A stretch of 64,000 nt of DNA from Sphingopyxis sp. OAS728 (GCF_014873485.1 NZ_JADBDT010000001.1:930001-994000); one strand, 5' to 3'. Positions 22,946 through 32,142 are shown, counted from the first letter of the stretch. Made by a program: numbers and translations. Notes: a model not told the origin generated them from the sequence alone.

Positions 22946-24400
22946 CTATTTCTTGAGCTCTTTCGACAGCGTCTTCGCCGTCGCCTTGCCATAGGGCGGC
23001 TTGAATCCAGCGAGCCCTGCCACATCAAGCTTCGGCTGGCGATAGACGGCGCGCGCGTGGCTGAAGGTGCGGAAGCCATCGACCCCGTGATAATTGCCCA
23101 TCCCCGACGGCCCGACGCCGCCGAAGGGGAGATCTTCCATCGCATTGTGGAACAGCACGTCGTTGACCGTCACCCCGCCCGAGATGGTGCGCGTGAGCAC
23201 GCGGTCCTCCTCGCTCTTGTCCTGCCCGAAATAGTAAAGGCCGAGCGGGCGGTCGTTGGCGTTCACGTAGTCGATGGCGTCGTCGATATGCTTGTACGTT
23301 TTCACCGGCAGGATCGGGCCGAAGATTTCCTCCTGCATCACCTTCATGTCGTCGGTCGGGTTGCGGACGATGTGGAGCGGCATCTTGTGGCCGTTCGAGC
23401 TCGCGAAGTCTTCGCCGCCCGGGTTGACCTCGATCACCTCGGCACCCTTTTCGCGCGCGTCGGCAAGATAGCTCTGCAAGCGGTCGTAATTGCGCGTGTT
23501 CACCACCGAGGTGTAATCATCGTTGGCAAGCAAGGTCGGATAAAGCGCGGTCGCGCCCTTGGTGACGCTGTCGATCACGTCGCCTTCCTGATCCTCGGCG
23601 ACGAGCAGATAATCGGGCGCGAGGCAGATCTGCCCGGCGTTCATCATCTTGCCGAGCGCGACGCGCTGGCCGACGAGATCCTTGTTCGCGCTGCGCCCGA
23701 TGAAGGTCGGCGACTTGCCGCCGAGTTCGAGCGTCACCGGCACCAGATTGTCCGCCGCGGCGCGCATGATGTGGCGCCCGACGCTCGTCGCGCCGGTGAA
23801 GATCATGTGGTCGAACGCCAGTTTCGAGAAGGCCACGCCCACATCGGAATCGCCCGTGAACACCGCCATTTCACTCTCGTCGAAATAATCGGGCACCAGC
23901 CGCGCCATCAGCGCCGATACATTTTCGGTGAATTCCGACGGCTTGATCATCGCGCGGTTGCCCGCGGCGAGGATGCCGGCCATCGGCACGAAGACCATGC
24001 CGACCGGGAAATTCCAGGGGCTCACCACGCCGACGACGCCCTTCGGCTGATAGACGACCTCGGCCTTCGCGCCGAGCAGGCCGAGCGGGAAGGTCGGCTT
24101 GCGCTTCTCGCCCTTCGACCAGGCCGCCATATGCTTCTTCGCATGTTTCAGCGCGCTGACCGAAGGCATGATGTCGGTCATCAGCGTCTGTTCGCGGCTG
24201 CGATGGCCGAAATCCTCGCTCACCGCCTTGGCGAATTCCTCCGCATTGTCGACGAGCAGCGCGATCGCGCGATCGATGCGGTCGGTGCGCACGCTCAGGC
24301 TTTCGGGCATGGCGGCGGTAAAGCTCGCCTTCTGCGCCGCAAGCACTTCGTGCATGCGCGCCGTTTCGCCAGCGATATCCTGCTTGATCGCGGTAGCCAT
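22946..24400 (-). CDS. calB: Coniferyl-aldehyde-type NAD(P)-dependent aldehyde dehydrogenase
   Basis: A 484-residue cytoplasmic enzyme. Active-site residues are N130 (SPWNFP), E225 (LELGGKSP) and the nucleophile C259 (NAGQICLAPDY). The APDY context after the cysteine and GGVTVNDVLFH / LPFGGVGPSGMG motifs are characteristic of the coniferyl aldehyde dehydrogenase subgroup, which also oxidises medium-chain and aromatic aldehydes to acids. Start ATG at 24398-24400. A 7-bp inverted repeat (22909-22931) lies downstream and may help termination. It is the first core gene beside the tRNA and is divergent from the thiolase. The exact substrate is uncertain. Confidence 0.85.
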   Translation of the reverse strand: MATAIKQDIAGETARMHEVLAAQKASFTAAMPESLSVRTDRIDRAIALLVDNAEEFAKAVSEDFGHRSREQTLMTDIMPSVSALKHAKKHMAAWSKGEKRKPTFPLGLLGAKAEVVYQPKGVVGVVSPWNFPVGMVFVPMAGILAAGNRAMIKPSEFTENVSALMARLVPDYFDESEMAVFTGDSDVGVAFSKLAFDHMIFTGATSVGRHIMRAAADNLVPVTLELGGKSPTFIGRSANKDLVGQRVALGKMMNAGQICLAPDYLLVAEDQEGDVIDSVTKGATALYPTLLANDDYTSVVNTRNYDRLQSYLADAREKGAEVIEVNPGGEDFASSNGHKMPLHIVRNPTDDMKVMQEEIFGPILPVKTYKHIDDAIDYVNANDRPLGLYYFGQDKSEEDRVLTRTISGGVTVNDVLFHNAMEDLPFGGVGPSGMGNYHGVDGFRTFSHARAVYRQPKLDVAGLAGFKPPYGKATAKTLSKELKK

Positions 24401-24560
24401 GACCCATCTCCCCTAATGTTTTGCGGCGGCCGTTTTTTCACGCCGCGCGGCGGGTTGCAAGTTGAAACCGGCTACCCATCTCCACCCTGCCCCTTTCGCA
24501 CTTGCAGCAAAGGCGCTAAGCGACCCGCCGACGTATCTTTCCCCTACGGAGTCTCTCGAT

Positions 24561-25748
24561 ATGACCGCCACCGATCCCGTCGTTTTCCTTTCCTATGCGC
24601 GCACCCCGATGGGCAGCATGCAGGGCAGCCTGTCGGACGCAAGCGCGACCGACCTCGGCGCGACCGCGGTCAAGGCGGCGGTCGAGCGCGCGGGCGTTTC
24701 GGGCGACGATATCGAGCGTATCTATATGGGCTGCGTGCTCCCTGCTGGCCTCGGCCAGGCGCCGGCGCGTCAGGCCGCGATCAAGGCGGGCCTGCCCAAG
24801 TCGGTGCAGGCGACGACCGTGAACAAGGTGTGCGGTTCGGGCATGCAGACCGTGATCATGGGCGCCGAAGCGCTCGCCGCGGGCAGCGTCGACCTGATCG
24901 TCGCGGGCGGCATGGAATCGATGACCAACGCGCCCTATCTGCTCAAGAAGCACCGCTCGGGCGCCCGCATCGGCCACGACACCGCCTATGACCATATGTT
25001 CCTCGACGGTCTGGAAGATGCCTATGAAGCCGGCCGCGCGATGGGTACCTTTGCGCAGGATACCGCCGACGCCTATCAGCTCAGCCGCCAGTCGCAGGAC
25101 GATTATTCGATCGAATCGCTGAGCCGCGCCAAGGCCGCGATCGCCGCTGGCGCCTTCGCCAGTGAAATCGCACCCGTCACCATCTCGGGGCGCAAGGGCG
25201 ATGTCATCGTCGACACCGACGAAGCGCCCGGCAAGGGCATGCCCGACAAGATCCCGACGCTGAAGCCCGCCTTTGCCAAGGACGGCACGATCACCGCGGC
25301 GACCAGCTCGTCGATCTCGGACGGTGCCGCCGCCGTCGTGCTGACCCGCCAGTCGGTCGCCGACGCCAAGGGTGCGAAGCCCGTCGCCCGCCTTGTGGCG
25401 CACGCCGCGCATGCGCAGGAACCCAAGGATTTCACCGTCGCCCCCGTCGGTGCGATCAACAAGCTGCTCGCCAAGACCGGCTGGGCGATCGGCGACGTCG
25501 ACCTGTTCGAAGTCAACGAAGCCTTCGCCTGTGTCGCGATGTTCGCGATGCACGACCTCGGCATCCCGCACGAAAAGATCAACGTCCACGGCGGCGCGAC
25601 CGCGCTCGGCCACCCGATCGGCGCCAGCGGCACGCGCATCATCACCACTTTGATCGCGGCGCTCCAGCGCCACGGCAAGACGCGCGGCATCGCCAGCCTC
25701 TGCATCGGCGGCGGTGAAGCGACGGCGGTTGCGGTCGAACTGGTCTGA
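24561..25748 (+). CDS. Acetyl-CoA C-acetyltransferase (thiolase)
   Basis: A 395-residue thiolase; the ATG at 24561 follows ACGGAG and aligns with family N-termini. Catalytic residues are the acyl-accepting C91 (NKVCGSGMQ), H351 (GHPIGASGTR) and C381 (LCIGGGEATA). It condenses two acetyl-CoA to acetoacetyl-CoA or runs the reverse thiolysis in fatty-acid and ketone metabolism. NEAFA marks the biosynthetic/degradative type II group. It is monocistronic with its own terminator. Earlier in-frame ATGs give an N-terminal extension without similarity and are rejected. Confidence 0.9.
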   Translation: MTATDPVVFLSYARTPMGSMQGSLSDASATDLGATAVKAAVERAGVSGDDIERIYMGCVLPAGLGQAPARQAAIKAGLPKSVQATTVNKVCGSGMQTVIMGAEALAAGSVDLIVAGGMESMTNAPYLLKKHRSGARIGHDTAYDHMFLDGLEDAYEAGRAMGTFAQDTADAYQLSRQSQDDYSIESLSRAKAAIAAGAFASEIAPVTISGRKGDVIVDTDEAPGKGMPDKIPTLKPAFAKDGTITAATSSSISDGAAAVVLTRQSVADAKGAKPVARLVAHAAHAQEPKDFTVAPVGAINKLLAKTGWAIGDVDLFEVNEAFACVAMFAMHDLGIPHEKINVHGGATALGHPIGASGTRIITTLIAALQRHGKTRGIASLCIGGGEATAVAVELV

Positions 25749-25771
25749 ACCGCCAATCTTTGAAAAGTTCC

Positions 25772-25800
25772 ACGGCGCCGTCGCAAGACGGCGCCGTTTC
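25772..25800 (+). terminator. Terminator-like hairpin after the thiolase
   Basis: Perfect 11-bp stem ACGGCGCCGTC/GACGGCGCCGT with loop GCAA and a short T-run, 24 bp after the thiolase stop. Confidence 0.8.
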
Positions 25801-25811
25801 GTCGTCCGCAG

Positions 25812-25827
25812 GCGACAAATTGCGACA
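25812..25827. promoter_or_regulatory. Direct-repeat operator candidate upstream of the rcnB-like gene
   Basis: GCGACA-AATT-GCGACA, which on the other strand is TGTCGC-N4-TGTCGC. It lies 114 bp before the rcnB-like start. Direct hexamers with a 10-bp period are typical binding sites of OmpR-family response regulators. The same element precedes the EF-hand gene (49597-49612). Confidence 0.55.
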
Positions 25828-25940
25828 CTAATGTCCTGAAAATAAACGGCGCATTCCGGTTCCGTTCAAACCGACTCGCCTAATCCATCCTTGTCATCGG
25901 GCAGATCCCCTCCCCCTGACCGATTGAAAGGAATGGCACA

Positions 25941-26408
25941 ATGAAGAGCAAATTTCTCACCGCCGGCCTGATCGCCGCGATGATGGTCCCTGCCGTAGCG
26001 CAGGCGCAGACCCGCGAGATCCGCAACGACCGCAAGGAATTGCGCGAGGAACAGCGCGACCTGCGCAACGCCCAGCGTTATGGCGACCGCGGCGACGTCC
26101 GCGACGCGCGCCACGATGTGCGTGATGCCCGTCAGGACCTTCGCGAGAGCCAGCGCGACTGGCGCCGCGACACGCGTTACCAAAATTATCGCGCGCCGTT
26201 CAAATATCAGTCGTTCCGTGTCGGCTCGACCCTGCGTTCGAACTATTATGCGCCGAGCTATCGCCCGGCATGGGACAGCCGCTGGGGCGTGCCGCGCGCC
26301 GGTCGCAACCTGGTCTATGTACGCCACTATAACGACCTGCTGCTCGTCAACGAGCGCAACGGCCGGGTCGTGAAGGTGTACCGGAACCACTTCAACTGGC
26401 GCCGCTAA
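25941..26408 (+). CDS. RcnB-family periplasmic protein
   Basis: A 155-residue protein: signal peptide MKSKFLTAGLIAAMMVPAVA ending AQAQ, then a strongly charged Arg/Asp/Glu-rich region (about 24-80) with repeating D-x-R-x-x-x-R-D units predicted as a long helix. The C-terminal RcnB motif contains VYVRHYNDLLLV and GRVVKVYRNHFNW (120-155). The family name comes from E. coli RcnB, involved in nickel/cobalt homeostasis; sphingomonads have many paralogues whose role is unproven. The ribosome binding site is GAAAGGAATG-like. A terminator follows. The TGTCGC repeat upstream suggests two-component control. Confidence 0.8.
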   Translation: MKSKFLTAGLIAAMMVPAVAQAQTREIRNDRKELREEQRDLRNAQRYGDRGDVRDARHDVRDARQDLRESQRDWRRDTRYQNYRAPFKYQSFRVGSTLRSNYYAPSYRPAWDSRWGVPRAGRNLVYVRHYNDLLLVNERNGRVVKVYRNHFNWRR

Positions 26409-26433
26409 ACGATAATATCCTTTCGTTTCAAAG

Positions 26434-26464
26434 AGGGTCGACGGGCAACCGTCGGCCCTTTTTG
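26434..26464 (+). terminator. Rho-independent terminator of the rcnB-like gene
   Basis: AGGGTCGACGG / CCGTCGGCCCT stem (one G-U pair), loop GCAA, followed by TTTTT. Confidence 0.85.
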
Positions 26465-26538
26465 CTGCTCCGCGATTGTCGTTGCGGCTCGCGCGCGAAG
26501 GGCATAGCCTGCGCAAATTCTTGTGGGGAGAAATCGAC

Positions 26539-26940
26539 ATGAAAAAGCTGGTTTTGCTTGCCGCGCTCACCGCGCTGTCGGCCTGTTCGCAAAAAGCCGA
26601 AGAATCGAAAGACGCCGCCGCGGCGACGCCGACCGAAACCGCCGCGCCCGCCCCGGCCGCACCTGCCGGAACGGCGCCGGGCAATTATGACGTCAAGATG
26701 GCCGACGGCACCGTCGCGTCCACGGTCATCAACGCCGACGGAAGCCATGCCGACACCGACCCGACAGGGAAGGTCGTCAAAAAGGGCAAGTTCGCGCACA
26801 AGGACGGCAAGGATTGTTTCGACCCCGACGGCGACGAGGCCGAGGAATGCTGGAGCCTGTCGCCCGTCGCGGCGGATGGCAGCTTCACCGCGACAAATCC
26901 CGAAGGAACAAAGGTGACCGTGACGCCCAAGAAGAGCTGA
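26539..26940 (+). CDS. Putative lipoprotein, hypothetical
   Basis: A 133-residue protein; the ATG at 26539 follows GGGGAG and opens the lipoprotein signal MKKLVLLAALTALSAC with lipobox LSAC (Cys16). An Ala/Pro/Thr-rich linker (20-50) leads to a compact domain (NYDVKMADGTVASTVINADG...FDPDGDEAEECWSL). Two cysteines in this domain could pair. Homologues appear common in sphingomonads without known function. It is probably attached to the inner leaflet of the outer membrane and is monocistronic. Confidence 0.7.
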   Translation: MKKLVLLAALTALSACSQKAEESKDAAAATPTETAAPAPAAPAGTAPGNYDVKMADGTVASTVINADGSHADTDPTGKVVKKGKFAHKDGKDCFDPDGDEAEECWSLSPVAADGSFTATNPEGTKVTVTPKKS

Positions 26941-26972
26941 GGCACTCTGGCCGGCCGATATCCGGAGCGAAC

Positions 26973-27431
26973 TCAGTCGCCCCAGATATGGTCGGTCTGT
27001 ATCCAGCCCTTGCGGCCCTTGACGTCGAACAGGCACCAGCCATTGTTGCATTCGGTGATGCGGCCCACCACGCCCGGCTCGGCACGATAGGCGACCGCCG
27101 CCGACACGCTGGCGTCCTCGCGCATCGGCCGGATTTCACCGGTGACGATCGCGGTGCGGGTGCGGCTCAAAAGGCGCGCCGCCATCCAGCCCTGCGTCCC
27201 GTCGGGATCCTCGATCTTGCGCCATGTTTCGAACCGCGCGACGACCTTCACCGGCAGGTCCTTGCGCCGATATTCCCATGTCACCGGGACGTCGGGCGAC
27301 GGCCCCTTGCGCATCCGCGCCTCGTCGACATTGATCGACGCCCAATAGGGCAATTCGACATCGGATTGTGCGGCGGCCGGTCCCACGACGGCCATCAACG
27401 CGGCGGCGGTTAGTATGTGTCGGCTGGTCAT
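26973..27431 (-). CDS. SH3-like domain-containing exported protein
   Basis: A 152-residue protein with signal peptide MTSRHILTAAALMAVVGPAAA. Two bacterial SH3-like repeats follow. The first (about 29-90) contains NVDEARMRKGPSPDVPVTWE and WRKIEDPDGTQGWM. The second (about 92-150) contains MREDASVSAAVAYRAEPGVV and CLFDVKGRKGWIQTDHIWG. Such proteins bind peptidoglycan or act as periplasmic adaptors. The gene is divergent from the 2-hydroxyacid dehydrogenase by about 125 bp. The call is by motif; no enzymatic activity is expected. Confidence 0.8.
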   Translation of the reverse strand: MTSRHILTAAALMAVVGPAAAQSDVELPYWASINVDEARMRKGPSPDVPVTWEYRRKDLPVKVVARFETWRKIEDPDGTQGWMAARLLSRTRTAIVTGEIRPMREDASVSAAVAYRAEPGVVGRITECNNGWCLFDVKGRKGWIQTDHIWGD

Positions 27432-27556
27432 CGCTCTGCCTTGTCAAACTCGTGCCCGCAATTCAACCGTTCGCCGCGCAAAAGGCTGCGTTCGTCCCCA
27501 GCTTTTCATCGCCCGCGCTCTTGACCACCGTGCCGCGCCGCGCTCTATCGGCGGCC

Positions 27557-28555
27557 ATGCCCGATTCATCCCGCCCCAAACGCCCGCGCGTTATCGTCAC
27601 CCGCCAATTGATGCCGCATGTCGAGGGACGCATGGCGGAATTGTTCGACGTGTCGCTGTCGGCGCGCGACGAGGCTTTCACCCGGGATCAGTTGAAAGCG
27701 GCGGTTGCCGACTGCGACGTGTTCGTACCGACGGTGACCGACGAGATCGACGCGGACATCATCAACGCCGCGGGCGACCGGCTGAAGCTGATCGCCAATT
27801 TCGGCGCCGGGGTCGACCATATCGACCTGTCGGCGGCGCGTGCGAAGGGCATCATGGTGTCGAACACGCCGGGCGTCTTTACCGAGGACACCGCCGACAT
27901 GACGATGGCGCTGATCCTTTCGGTGCCGCGCCGGCTCGCCGAGGGCGAGAAGTTGATGCGCTCGGGCCAATGGGCCGGCTGGGCGCCGAGCGCGATGCTC
28001 GGCCACCGCGTCGGTGGCAAATTGCTCGGCATCATCGGCATGGGGCGCATCGGCCTCGCGGTCGCGCGCCGCGCGCGCGCCTTTGGCCTCTCGATTCACT
28101 ACCACAACCGTCGCCGCCTGCCCGAGGCGATCGAGGAAGAATTGGGCGCGAGCTATCATGCAAGCGTCGACACGCTCCTGCGGATCAGCGACGTGGTGAC
28201 GATCCACTGCCCGCACACCGCCGAAACGCACGAGATGGTCAACGCTGCGCGGATCGGTGCGATGAAGCCGACCGCTTACCTGATCAACACCGCGCGCGGC
28301 GAAATCGTCGACGAAAAGGCGCTGGTTGCCGCACTCCAGACCGGCCGCATCGCAGGCGCGGGGCTCGACGTCTATACGCACGAGCCCGCGGTCGATCCCG
28401 CGCTGCTCGCGCTCGACAATGTCGTGCTGCTCCCGCACCTCGGTTCGGCGACCATCGAAGGGCGCGAAGCGTCGGGCGAAAAAGTCATCGCCAATATCCG
28501 CGCCTGGTGCGACGGGCATCGCCCGCCCGACCAGGTGCTGGAGGGGTGGGCCTGA
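27557..28555 (+). CDS. D-isomer-specific 2-hydroxyacid dehydrogenase (glyoxylate/hydroxypyruvate reductase type)
   Basis: A 332-residue NAD(P)H-dependent enzyme. The N-terminal catalytic subdomain includes NFGAGVDHIDL. The nucleotide-binding domain has GIIGMGRIGLAVARRARAFG (G-x-G-x-x-G). The signature TAYLINTARGEIVDE holds the substrate arginine; the catalytic His is in LPHLGSATIEGREA. It reduces glyoxylate or hydroxypyruvate to D-glycolate/D-glycerate, or similar. The start at 27557 (ATGCCCGATTCATCC) is chosen by homology-like onset; no strong ribosome binding site is seen. It is convergent with the flavoprotein at 28574. Confidence 0.85.
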   Translation: MPDSSRPKRPRVIVTRQLMPHVEGRMAELFDVSLSARDEAFTRDQLKAAVADCDVFVPTVTDEIDADIINAAGDRLKLIANFGAGVDHIDLSAARAKGIMVSNTPGVFTEDTADMTMALILSVPRRLAEGEKLMRSGQWAGWAPSAMLGHRVGGKLLGIIGMGRIGLAVARRARAFGLSIHYHNRRRLPEAIEEELGASYHASVDTLLRISDVVTIHCPHTAETHEMVNAARIGAMKPTAYLINTARGEIVDEKALVAALQTGRIAGAGLDVYTHEPAVDPALLALDNVVLLPHLGSATIEGREASGEKVIANIRAWCDGHRPPDQVLEGWA

Positions 28556-28573
28556 GCGCCACCCCCAAAGCGA

Positions 28574-29977
28574 TCAATCCCCCGTCAAAATCCGATCCAC
28601 GAGCTGCTTCACCGTCGGGGTGAAGTTGTTGGAATAGAAGGGATCGGTCTTGAAATTGAATGCGGCATGGCCCGCAAACATCAGATTTTGCTCGGGATCG
28701 CCGCCGTGCGCGATGTCCTGTAGCGTTTTCTGGATGCAGAAGCTGCGCGGATCGGCGAGGTAGCCGGTGGTGTAATCGTCATGGTCCTTCCACGACGAAA
28801 AGCCGCAATGCGACAGGCAGCCCATGCAGTCGGTCTGGTCCTTGCGGATCACGCCCTTGTCGGCTTCGGTGACAAAGACGACGGTGTTGTCGGGGGTCTT
28901 CAGCGCCTCGGTATAGCCTTCGGCCGCCCAGTCGCGTGCCCTTGCCCGATCATGCGGGGTGACCCAGAAATTCTTCCCCTTCACCCCGACGTCGAGCTGG
29001 ACGATATGATCGCCGGCTTCCTGCTTCGAATAGGGAATCTGGCGCTCCGAACGCGCTTCGAGGTCGCGCAGGAACGGCGTGCGCACCGCACTGGAATAGA
29101 AACCGGTCGGCGAGAAGCGGTGGAGCAGCACATCGCCATCATCGAGCGTGCGGAGGCGATCCTTCCACGCCTGCGGGATCGGACTTTCCTCGGTCAGCAG
29201 CGGGCGCGTGCCGTATTGGAAGGCGATCTGGCCGAGTTCGGGATTGTCGATCCAATTCTCCCAGTCGCGGAGATACCAGACGCCGCCCGCCATCACGATG
29301 GGCACATCGTCCGAAATGCCCTCGGCGCGCATCGTTTCGCGCACCGCGGCGACGCGCGGATAGGGATCCTGCGGGACCAACGGATCTTCGGCGTTCGACA
29401 GGCCGTTATGGCCGCCGGCAAGCCAGGGGTCTTCATAGACCACAGCCCCCAGCAGGTGCGGGACCTTGTGATACGCCCGTTTCCAAAGCGCGCGGAAAGC
29501 GCGCGCCGAGCTGATGATCGGCAGATACATCACATTGTGCCGCTCGGCGATTTCGCTAAGCTTGTACGGCATACCCGCACCACAGGTGACACCCGCGACC
29601 ATACCCTTGGTGCGCGCAAGCACGCCTTCCAAAATCTGCTGCGCGCCGCCCATTTCCCACAGCACGTTGATGTTGATCGCGCCCTTGCCGCCCGACACCT
29701 CATAGGCGCGCTCGACCTGCGCGACCGCGCCTTCGATGCCGTACTGGATCAGCTCCTCGTGGCGCTCCTTGCGCGTCAGCGCGTGATAGACCTGAGGAAT
29801 GATCTTGCCTTCGGCGTCATAGCTGTCGGCGTTGACCGCCGATACGGTGCCGATACCACCCGCCGCGGCCCAGGCGCCGCTCGACATATGATTGGTCGCC
29901 GACACGCCCTTGCCACCCTCGATCAGCGGCCAGACTTCACGTCCGCCGTAAAGGATGGGCTTCAAACCTTTGAACAC
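28574..29977 (-). CDS. Nitronate monooxygenase / FMN-dependent enoyl reductase family protein with Cys-rich C-terminus
   Basis: A 467-residue protein with an NMO/YrpB-type TIM barrel. GVSATNHMSSGAWAAAGGIG binds FMN phosphate; VAGVTCGAGMPYKL, YLPIISSARAFRAL and IVMAGGVWYLRDW are family-like. At about 110 residues longer than usual NMOs, it carries a C-terminal segment with DCMGCLSHCGFS and RSFCIQ (C-x2-C-x3-C plus a distal Cys), suggesting an iron-sulfur or zinc site. It probably oxidises nitronates or reduces an unsaturated substrate in the cytoplasm; the true substrate is unknown. Monocistronic. Confidence 0.75.
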   Translation of the reverse strand: MFKGLKPILYGGREVWPLIEGGKGVSATNHMSSGAWAAAGGIGTVSAVNADSYDAEGKIIPQVYHALTRKERHEELIQYGIEGAVAQVERAYEVSGGKGAININVLWEMGGAQQILEGVLARTKGMVAGVTCGAGMPYKLSEIAERHNVMYLPIISSARAFRALWKRAYHKVPHLLGAVVYEDPWLAGGHNGLSNAEDPLVPQDPYPRVAAVRETMRAEGISDDVPIVMAGGVWYLRDWENWIDNPELGQIAFQYGTRPLLTEESPIPQAWKDRLRTLDDGDVLLHRFSPTGFYSSAVRTPFLRDLEARSERQIPYSKQEAGDHIVQLDVGVKGKNFWVTPHDRARARDWAAEGYTEALKTPDNTVVFVTEADKGVIRKDQTDCMGCLSHCGFSSWKDHDDYTTGYLADPRSFCIQKTLQDIAHGGDPEQNLMFAGHAAFNFKTDPFYSNNFTPTVKQLVDRILTGD

Positions 29978-30061
29978 TCTAAACCTTCTCTCTCTCCGCC
30001 AATCCGCGCCCGCGAACCGGCCCCCGTTGCCGCTTGCGTAAGCGGAAATTCGGGCGACTTG

Positions 30062-31240
30062 TCAATCGAAGCCGACCCATCCGCCGCCGAACGGCCCAAA
30101 ACCTTCAAGTGCGCGAGCATAGAGCTTTTCATAGGCGCCGACCATATTTGATTCGTCGAACCGTTCGGCGGCGACGCGGCGGTTCTCGGCCCCGACATCG
30201 GCCCGCAGCGCGGCGCTTTCGGTCATTTGCGCCAGCGCCGCGCGGAACGCCACCTCGTCAGGCGCGACATAGGGACGATTGGCATCCGACACCATTGCCG
30301 CAACATCACCCACTCCGGGGCTGACGACCGGCAGTCCCGCCGCCATCGCCTCGACCACGGCGATCGGCATCTGTTCGCTCTGCGACGACAGCGCCAGCAG
30401 ATCGAAATGGCCGATCCAGCACGCGGGATCGGCCATGAAACCGGGCATGACAAGACGATCGGCGAGCCCGCACGCAGCCGCCTCCCCCCTTATCGCCTCA
30501 TACTCCGGGCCCTCGCCGACGATCACGAGCCGGACATTCTGCGGCAGGGTCGCAACGGCGCGAACCAGCCGCGGCAAGTCCTTGACCCGGCGCAGCCCTG
30601 CGACCGTGCCGATCACCACCTCTCCCTCGCGCCGACTGAAACCGGGGATCGAAATGCTCGGACGGCCGGCATAGCGCGCGGTTTCGATGCCGTTCCGGAT
30701 CATCTCCACGCGGTCACCCGCACCCCATTCGTCCGACGCAATCCGTTCAAGCAACGTCGACGGAACCACGACCGACTGCGCCGTACGCAGCGCCAAGCGC
30801 CGGAAAAGATTGCGTTTCCAGTTGCGCCGGACGCTCTCGTCCTCGTTGAAGCCGTCCTCGTGATGGATCAGCGCGGGCATGCTGTGCCACAGGCGCGAAA
30901 CATGGACGCGGCGCGCCATCACCCCGTCCATCGCGCCCCAATTATAGCTGAGGACCAGCTCGAACCGCGTCATATAGTCCGCCAACGCGCGATAGCGCGC
31001 TAGCGACGGCTTGCCGTGGAGCGGCGGCGCATCCTTCGGGAAATCGACAACGATTCCGGGATCGATCGCATCGCGCGCGCCGAGCGCATCGGGTACCGCC
31101 GACAGGATCGTGTGATGCGCCCGGCCGCCCATCAAATTCATCAGGCGGACGGCACGCGCTTCCTTGCCGCCGAGCGAGAAGCTCGAGTGGAGGTGCAGGA
31201 TGCGGATCGGCCAAGGCGTCTCGAGCTCGGCGGCACTCAC
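30062..31240 (-). CDS. Glycosyltransferase family 4 (GT-B fold)
   Basis: A 392-residue enzyme starting at a GTG (31238-31240) that overlaps the stop of the upstream hydrolase (GTGA), so the two are translationally coupled. The N-terminal acceptor domain begins IRILHLHSSFSLGGKEARAV. The nucleotide-sugar-binding half has VIGTVAGLRRVKDLPRLVRA, LVIVGEGPEYEAI and the E-x7-E motif SEQMPIAVVEAMAAGLPVV. It transfers a sugar to an envelope or exopolysaccharide acceptor in the cytoplasm; donor and acceptor are unknown. Confidence 0.85.
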   Translation of the reverse strand: MSAAELETPWPIRILHLHSSFSLGGKEARAVRLMNLMGGRAHHTILSAVPDALGARDAIDPGIVVDFPKDAPPLHGKPSLARYRALADYMTRFELVLSYNWGAMDGVMARRVHVSRLWHSMPALIHHEDGFNEDESVRRNWKRNLFRRLALRTAQSVVVPSTLLERIASDEWGAGDRVEMIRNGIETARYAGRPSISIPGFSRREGEVVIGTVAGLRRVKDLPRLVRAVATLPQNVRLVIVGEGPEYEAIRGEAAACGLADRLVMPGFMADPACWIGHFDLLALSSQSEQMPIAVVEAMAAGLPVVSPGVGDVAAMVSDANRPYVAPDEVAFRAALAQMTESAALRADVGAENRRVAAERFDESNMVGAYEKLYARALEGFGPFGGGWVGFD

Positions 31241-32142
31241 GCTTTCGGAAGCTCCGCCACCCATGCGTCGATCGCGGTTCGCGCCTCGGGCTCGTCCATC
31301 GTGGGCGCATGACCGACCCCCGCCACCTCGACCAGCCGCGCGCGCGGCAGTTCGGCGACCATCTTTTCGCCCGCCGAGCGCGCCAATATGTCCGAGAGCT
31401 CGCCGCGCAGGATCAGCAGCGGGATGTCGCCCAGCGCACGGTACACCGGCCACAGGTCGGCGGCTGCGTCACCGCCGCCCGGCACGCGGAGCGGCGCCGC
31501 GATCTGCTTGTCATAATCGGTGACGATGCGGCCTTCGGCGGTCAGCCGGTGGGTGCGCTTGGTCAGCCGCAGCCAGTCGTGGATTTCATAGCCGGGATAG
31601 ACCGCGCCGTTGAGTTCGGCGAAAGCACGCGCGGCGTGCATCCACGTCGGCTGGCTGCCGCCCGCGCCGATATAATCGCGAATCCGCTCGAGCCCCGCGG
31701 CCTGGAGTTCGGGTCCGACGTCGTTCAGTACCGCACCAACCAGCCGCCCCGGCAGCGTCCCCGCCATCAGCATCGCGACCAGCCCGCCGAGCGAGGTACC
31801 GATCGCCGCGAAGCGCTCGATCTCCATCTCGCCTAGCATCGCAACGACATCCTGCACATAGGTCAGCGGGACGTAGGTCATCGGATCCTTGGCGTAGGCG
31901 CTTTCGCCGCGGCCGCGAAATTCGATCACGATTACCTTGCGATAGCGGGCGACATGCGGCGCCAGCGCCTCGAAATCGCGGGCATTGCGCGCGAGGCCCG
32001 GCATGCAAAGGATCGGTGGGGCGTTTTCGGTCCCGTCCGGCCCGGCATAGACGCGCGCGTGCAGCCGGACGCCGTCGGACGACCACCAAAATTGGTCCGA
32101 CCAGTCGCGGCGCCCGTCCTGCTTTGCATCCTGCTGGGCCAA
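31237..32142 (-). CDS. Alpha/beta hydrolase
   Basis: A 301-residue protein. The start is a TTG (32140-32142) with AAGGGGA about ten bases upstream. Fold markers: oxyanion loop CMPGLARNARDFEALAPHVA, the EFRGRGES strand, nucleophile elbow GTSLGG (Ser about 118), acid around LSDILARS and His in GVGHAPTMDEPEA. Family members cleave esters, lactones or C-C bonds; the substrate is unknown. It is coupled to the downstream glycosyltransferase through a 4-bp overlap. Confidence 0.85.
   Translation of the reverse strand: MAQQDAKQDGRRDWSDQFWWSSDGVRLHARVYAGPDGTENAPPILCMPGLARNARDFEALAPHVARYRKVIVIEFRGRGESAYAKDPMTYVPLTYVQDVVAMLGEMEIERFAAIGTSLGGLVAMLMAGTLPGRLVGAVLNDVGPELQAAGLERIRDYIGAGGSQPTWMHAARAFAELNGAVYPGYEIHDWLRLTKRTHRLTAEGRIVTDYDKQIAAPLRVPGGGDAAADLWPVYRALGDIPLLILRGELSDILARSAGEKMVAELPRARLVEVAGVGHAPTMDEPEARTAIDAWVAELPKA

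Noticed and set aside
23057..24991. 644-codon plus-strand open frame opposite the aldehyde dehydrogenase
   Set aside because: It lies antisense to a clear ALDH with intact catalytic residues and has His/Arg-rich shadow composition; GC-rich codon use keeps antisense frames open.
28781..30151. 456-codon plus-strand frame antisense to the NMO-like gene
   Set aside because: Shadow frame of a real gene; no ribosome binding site or family motif.
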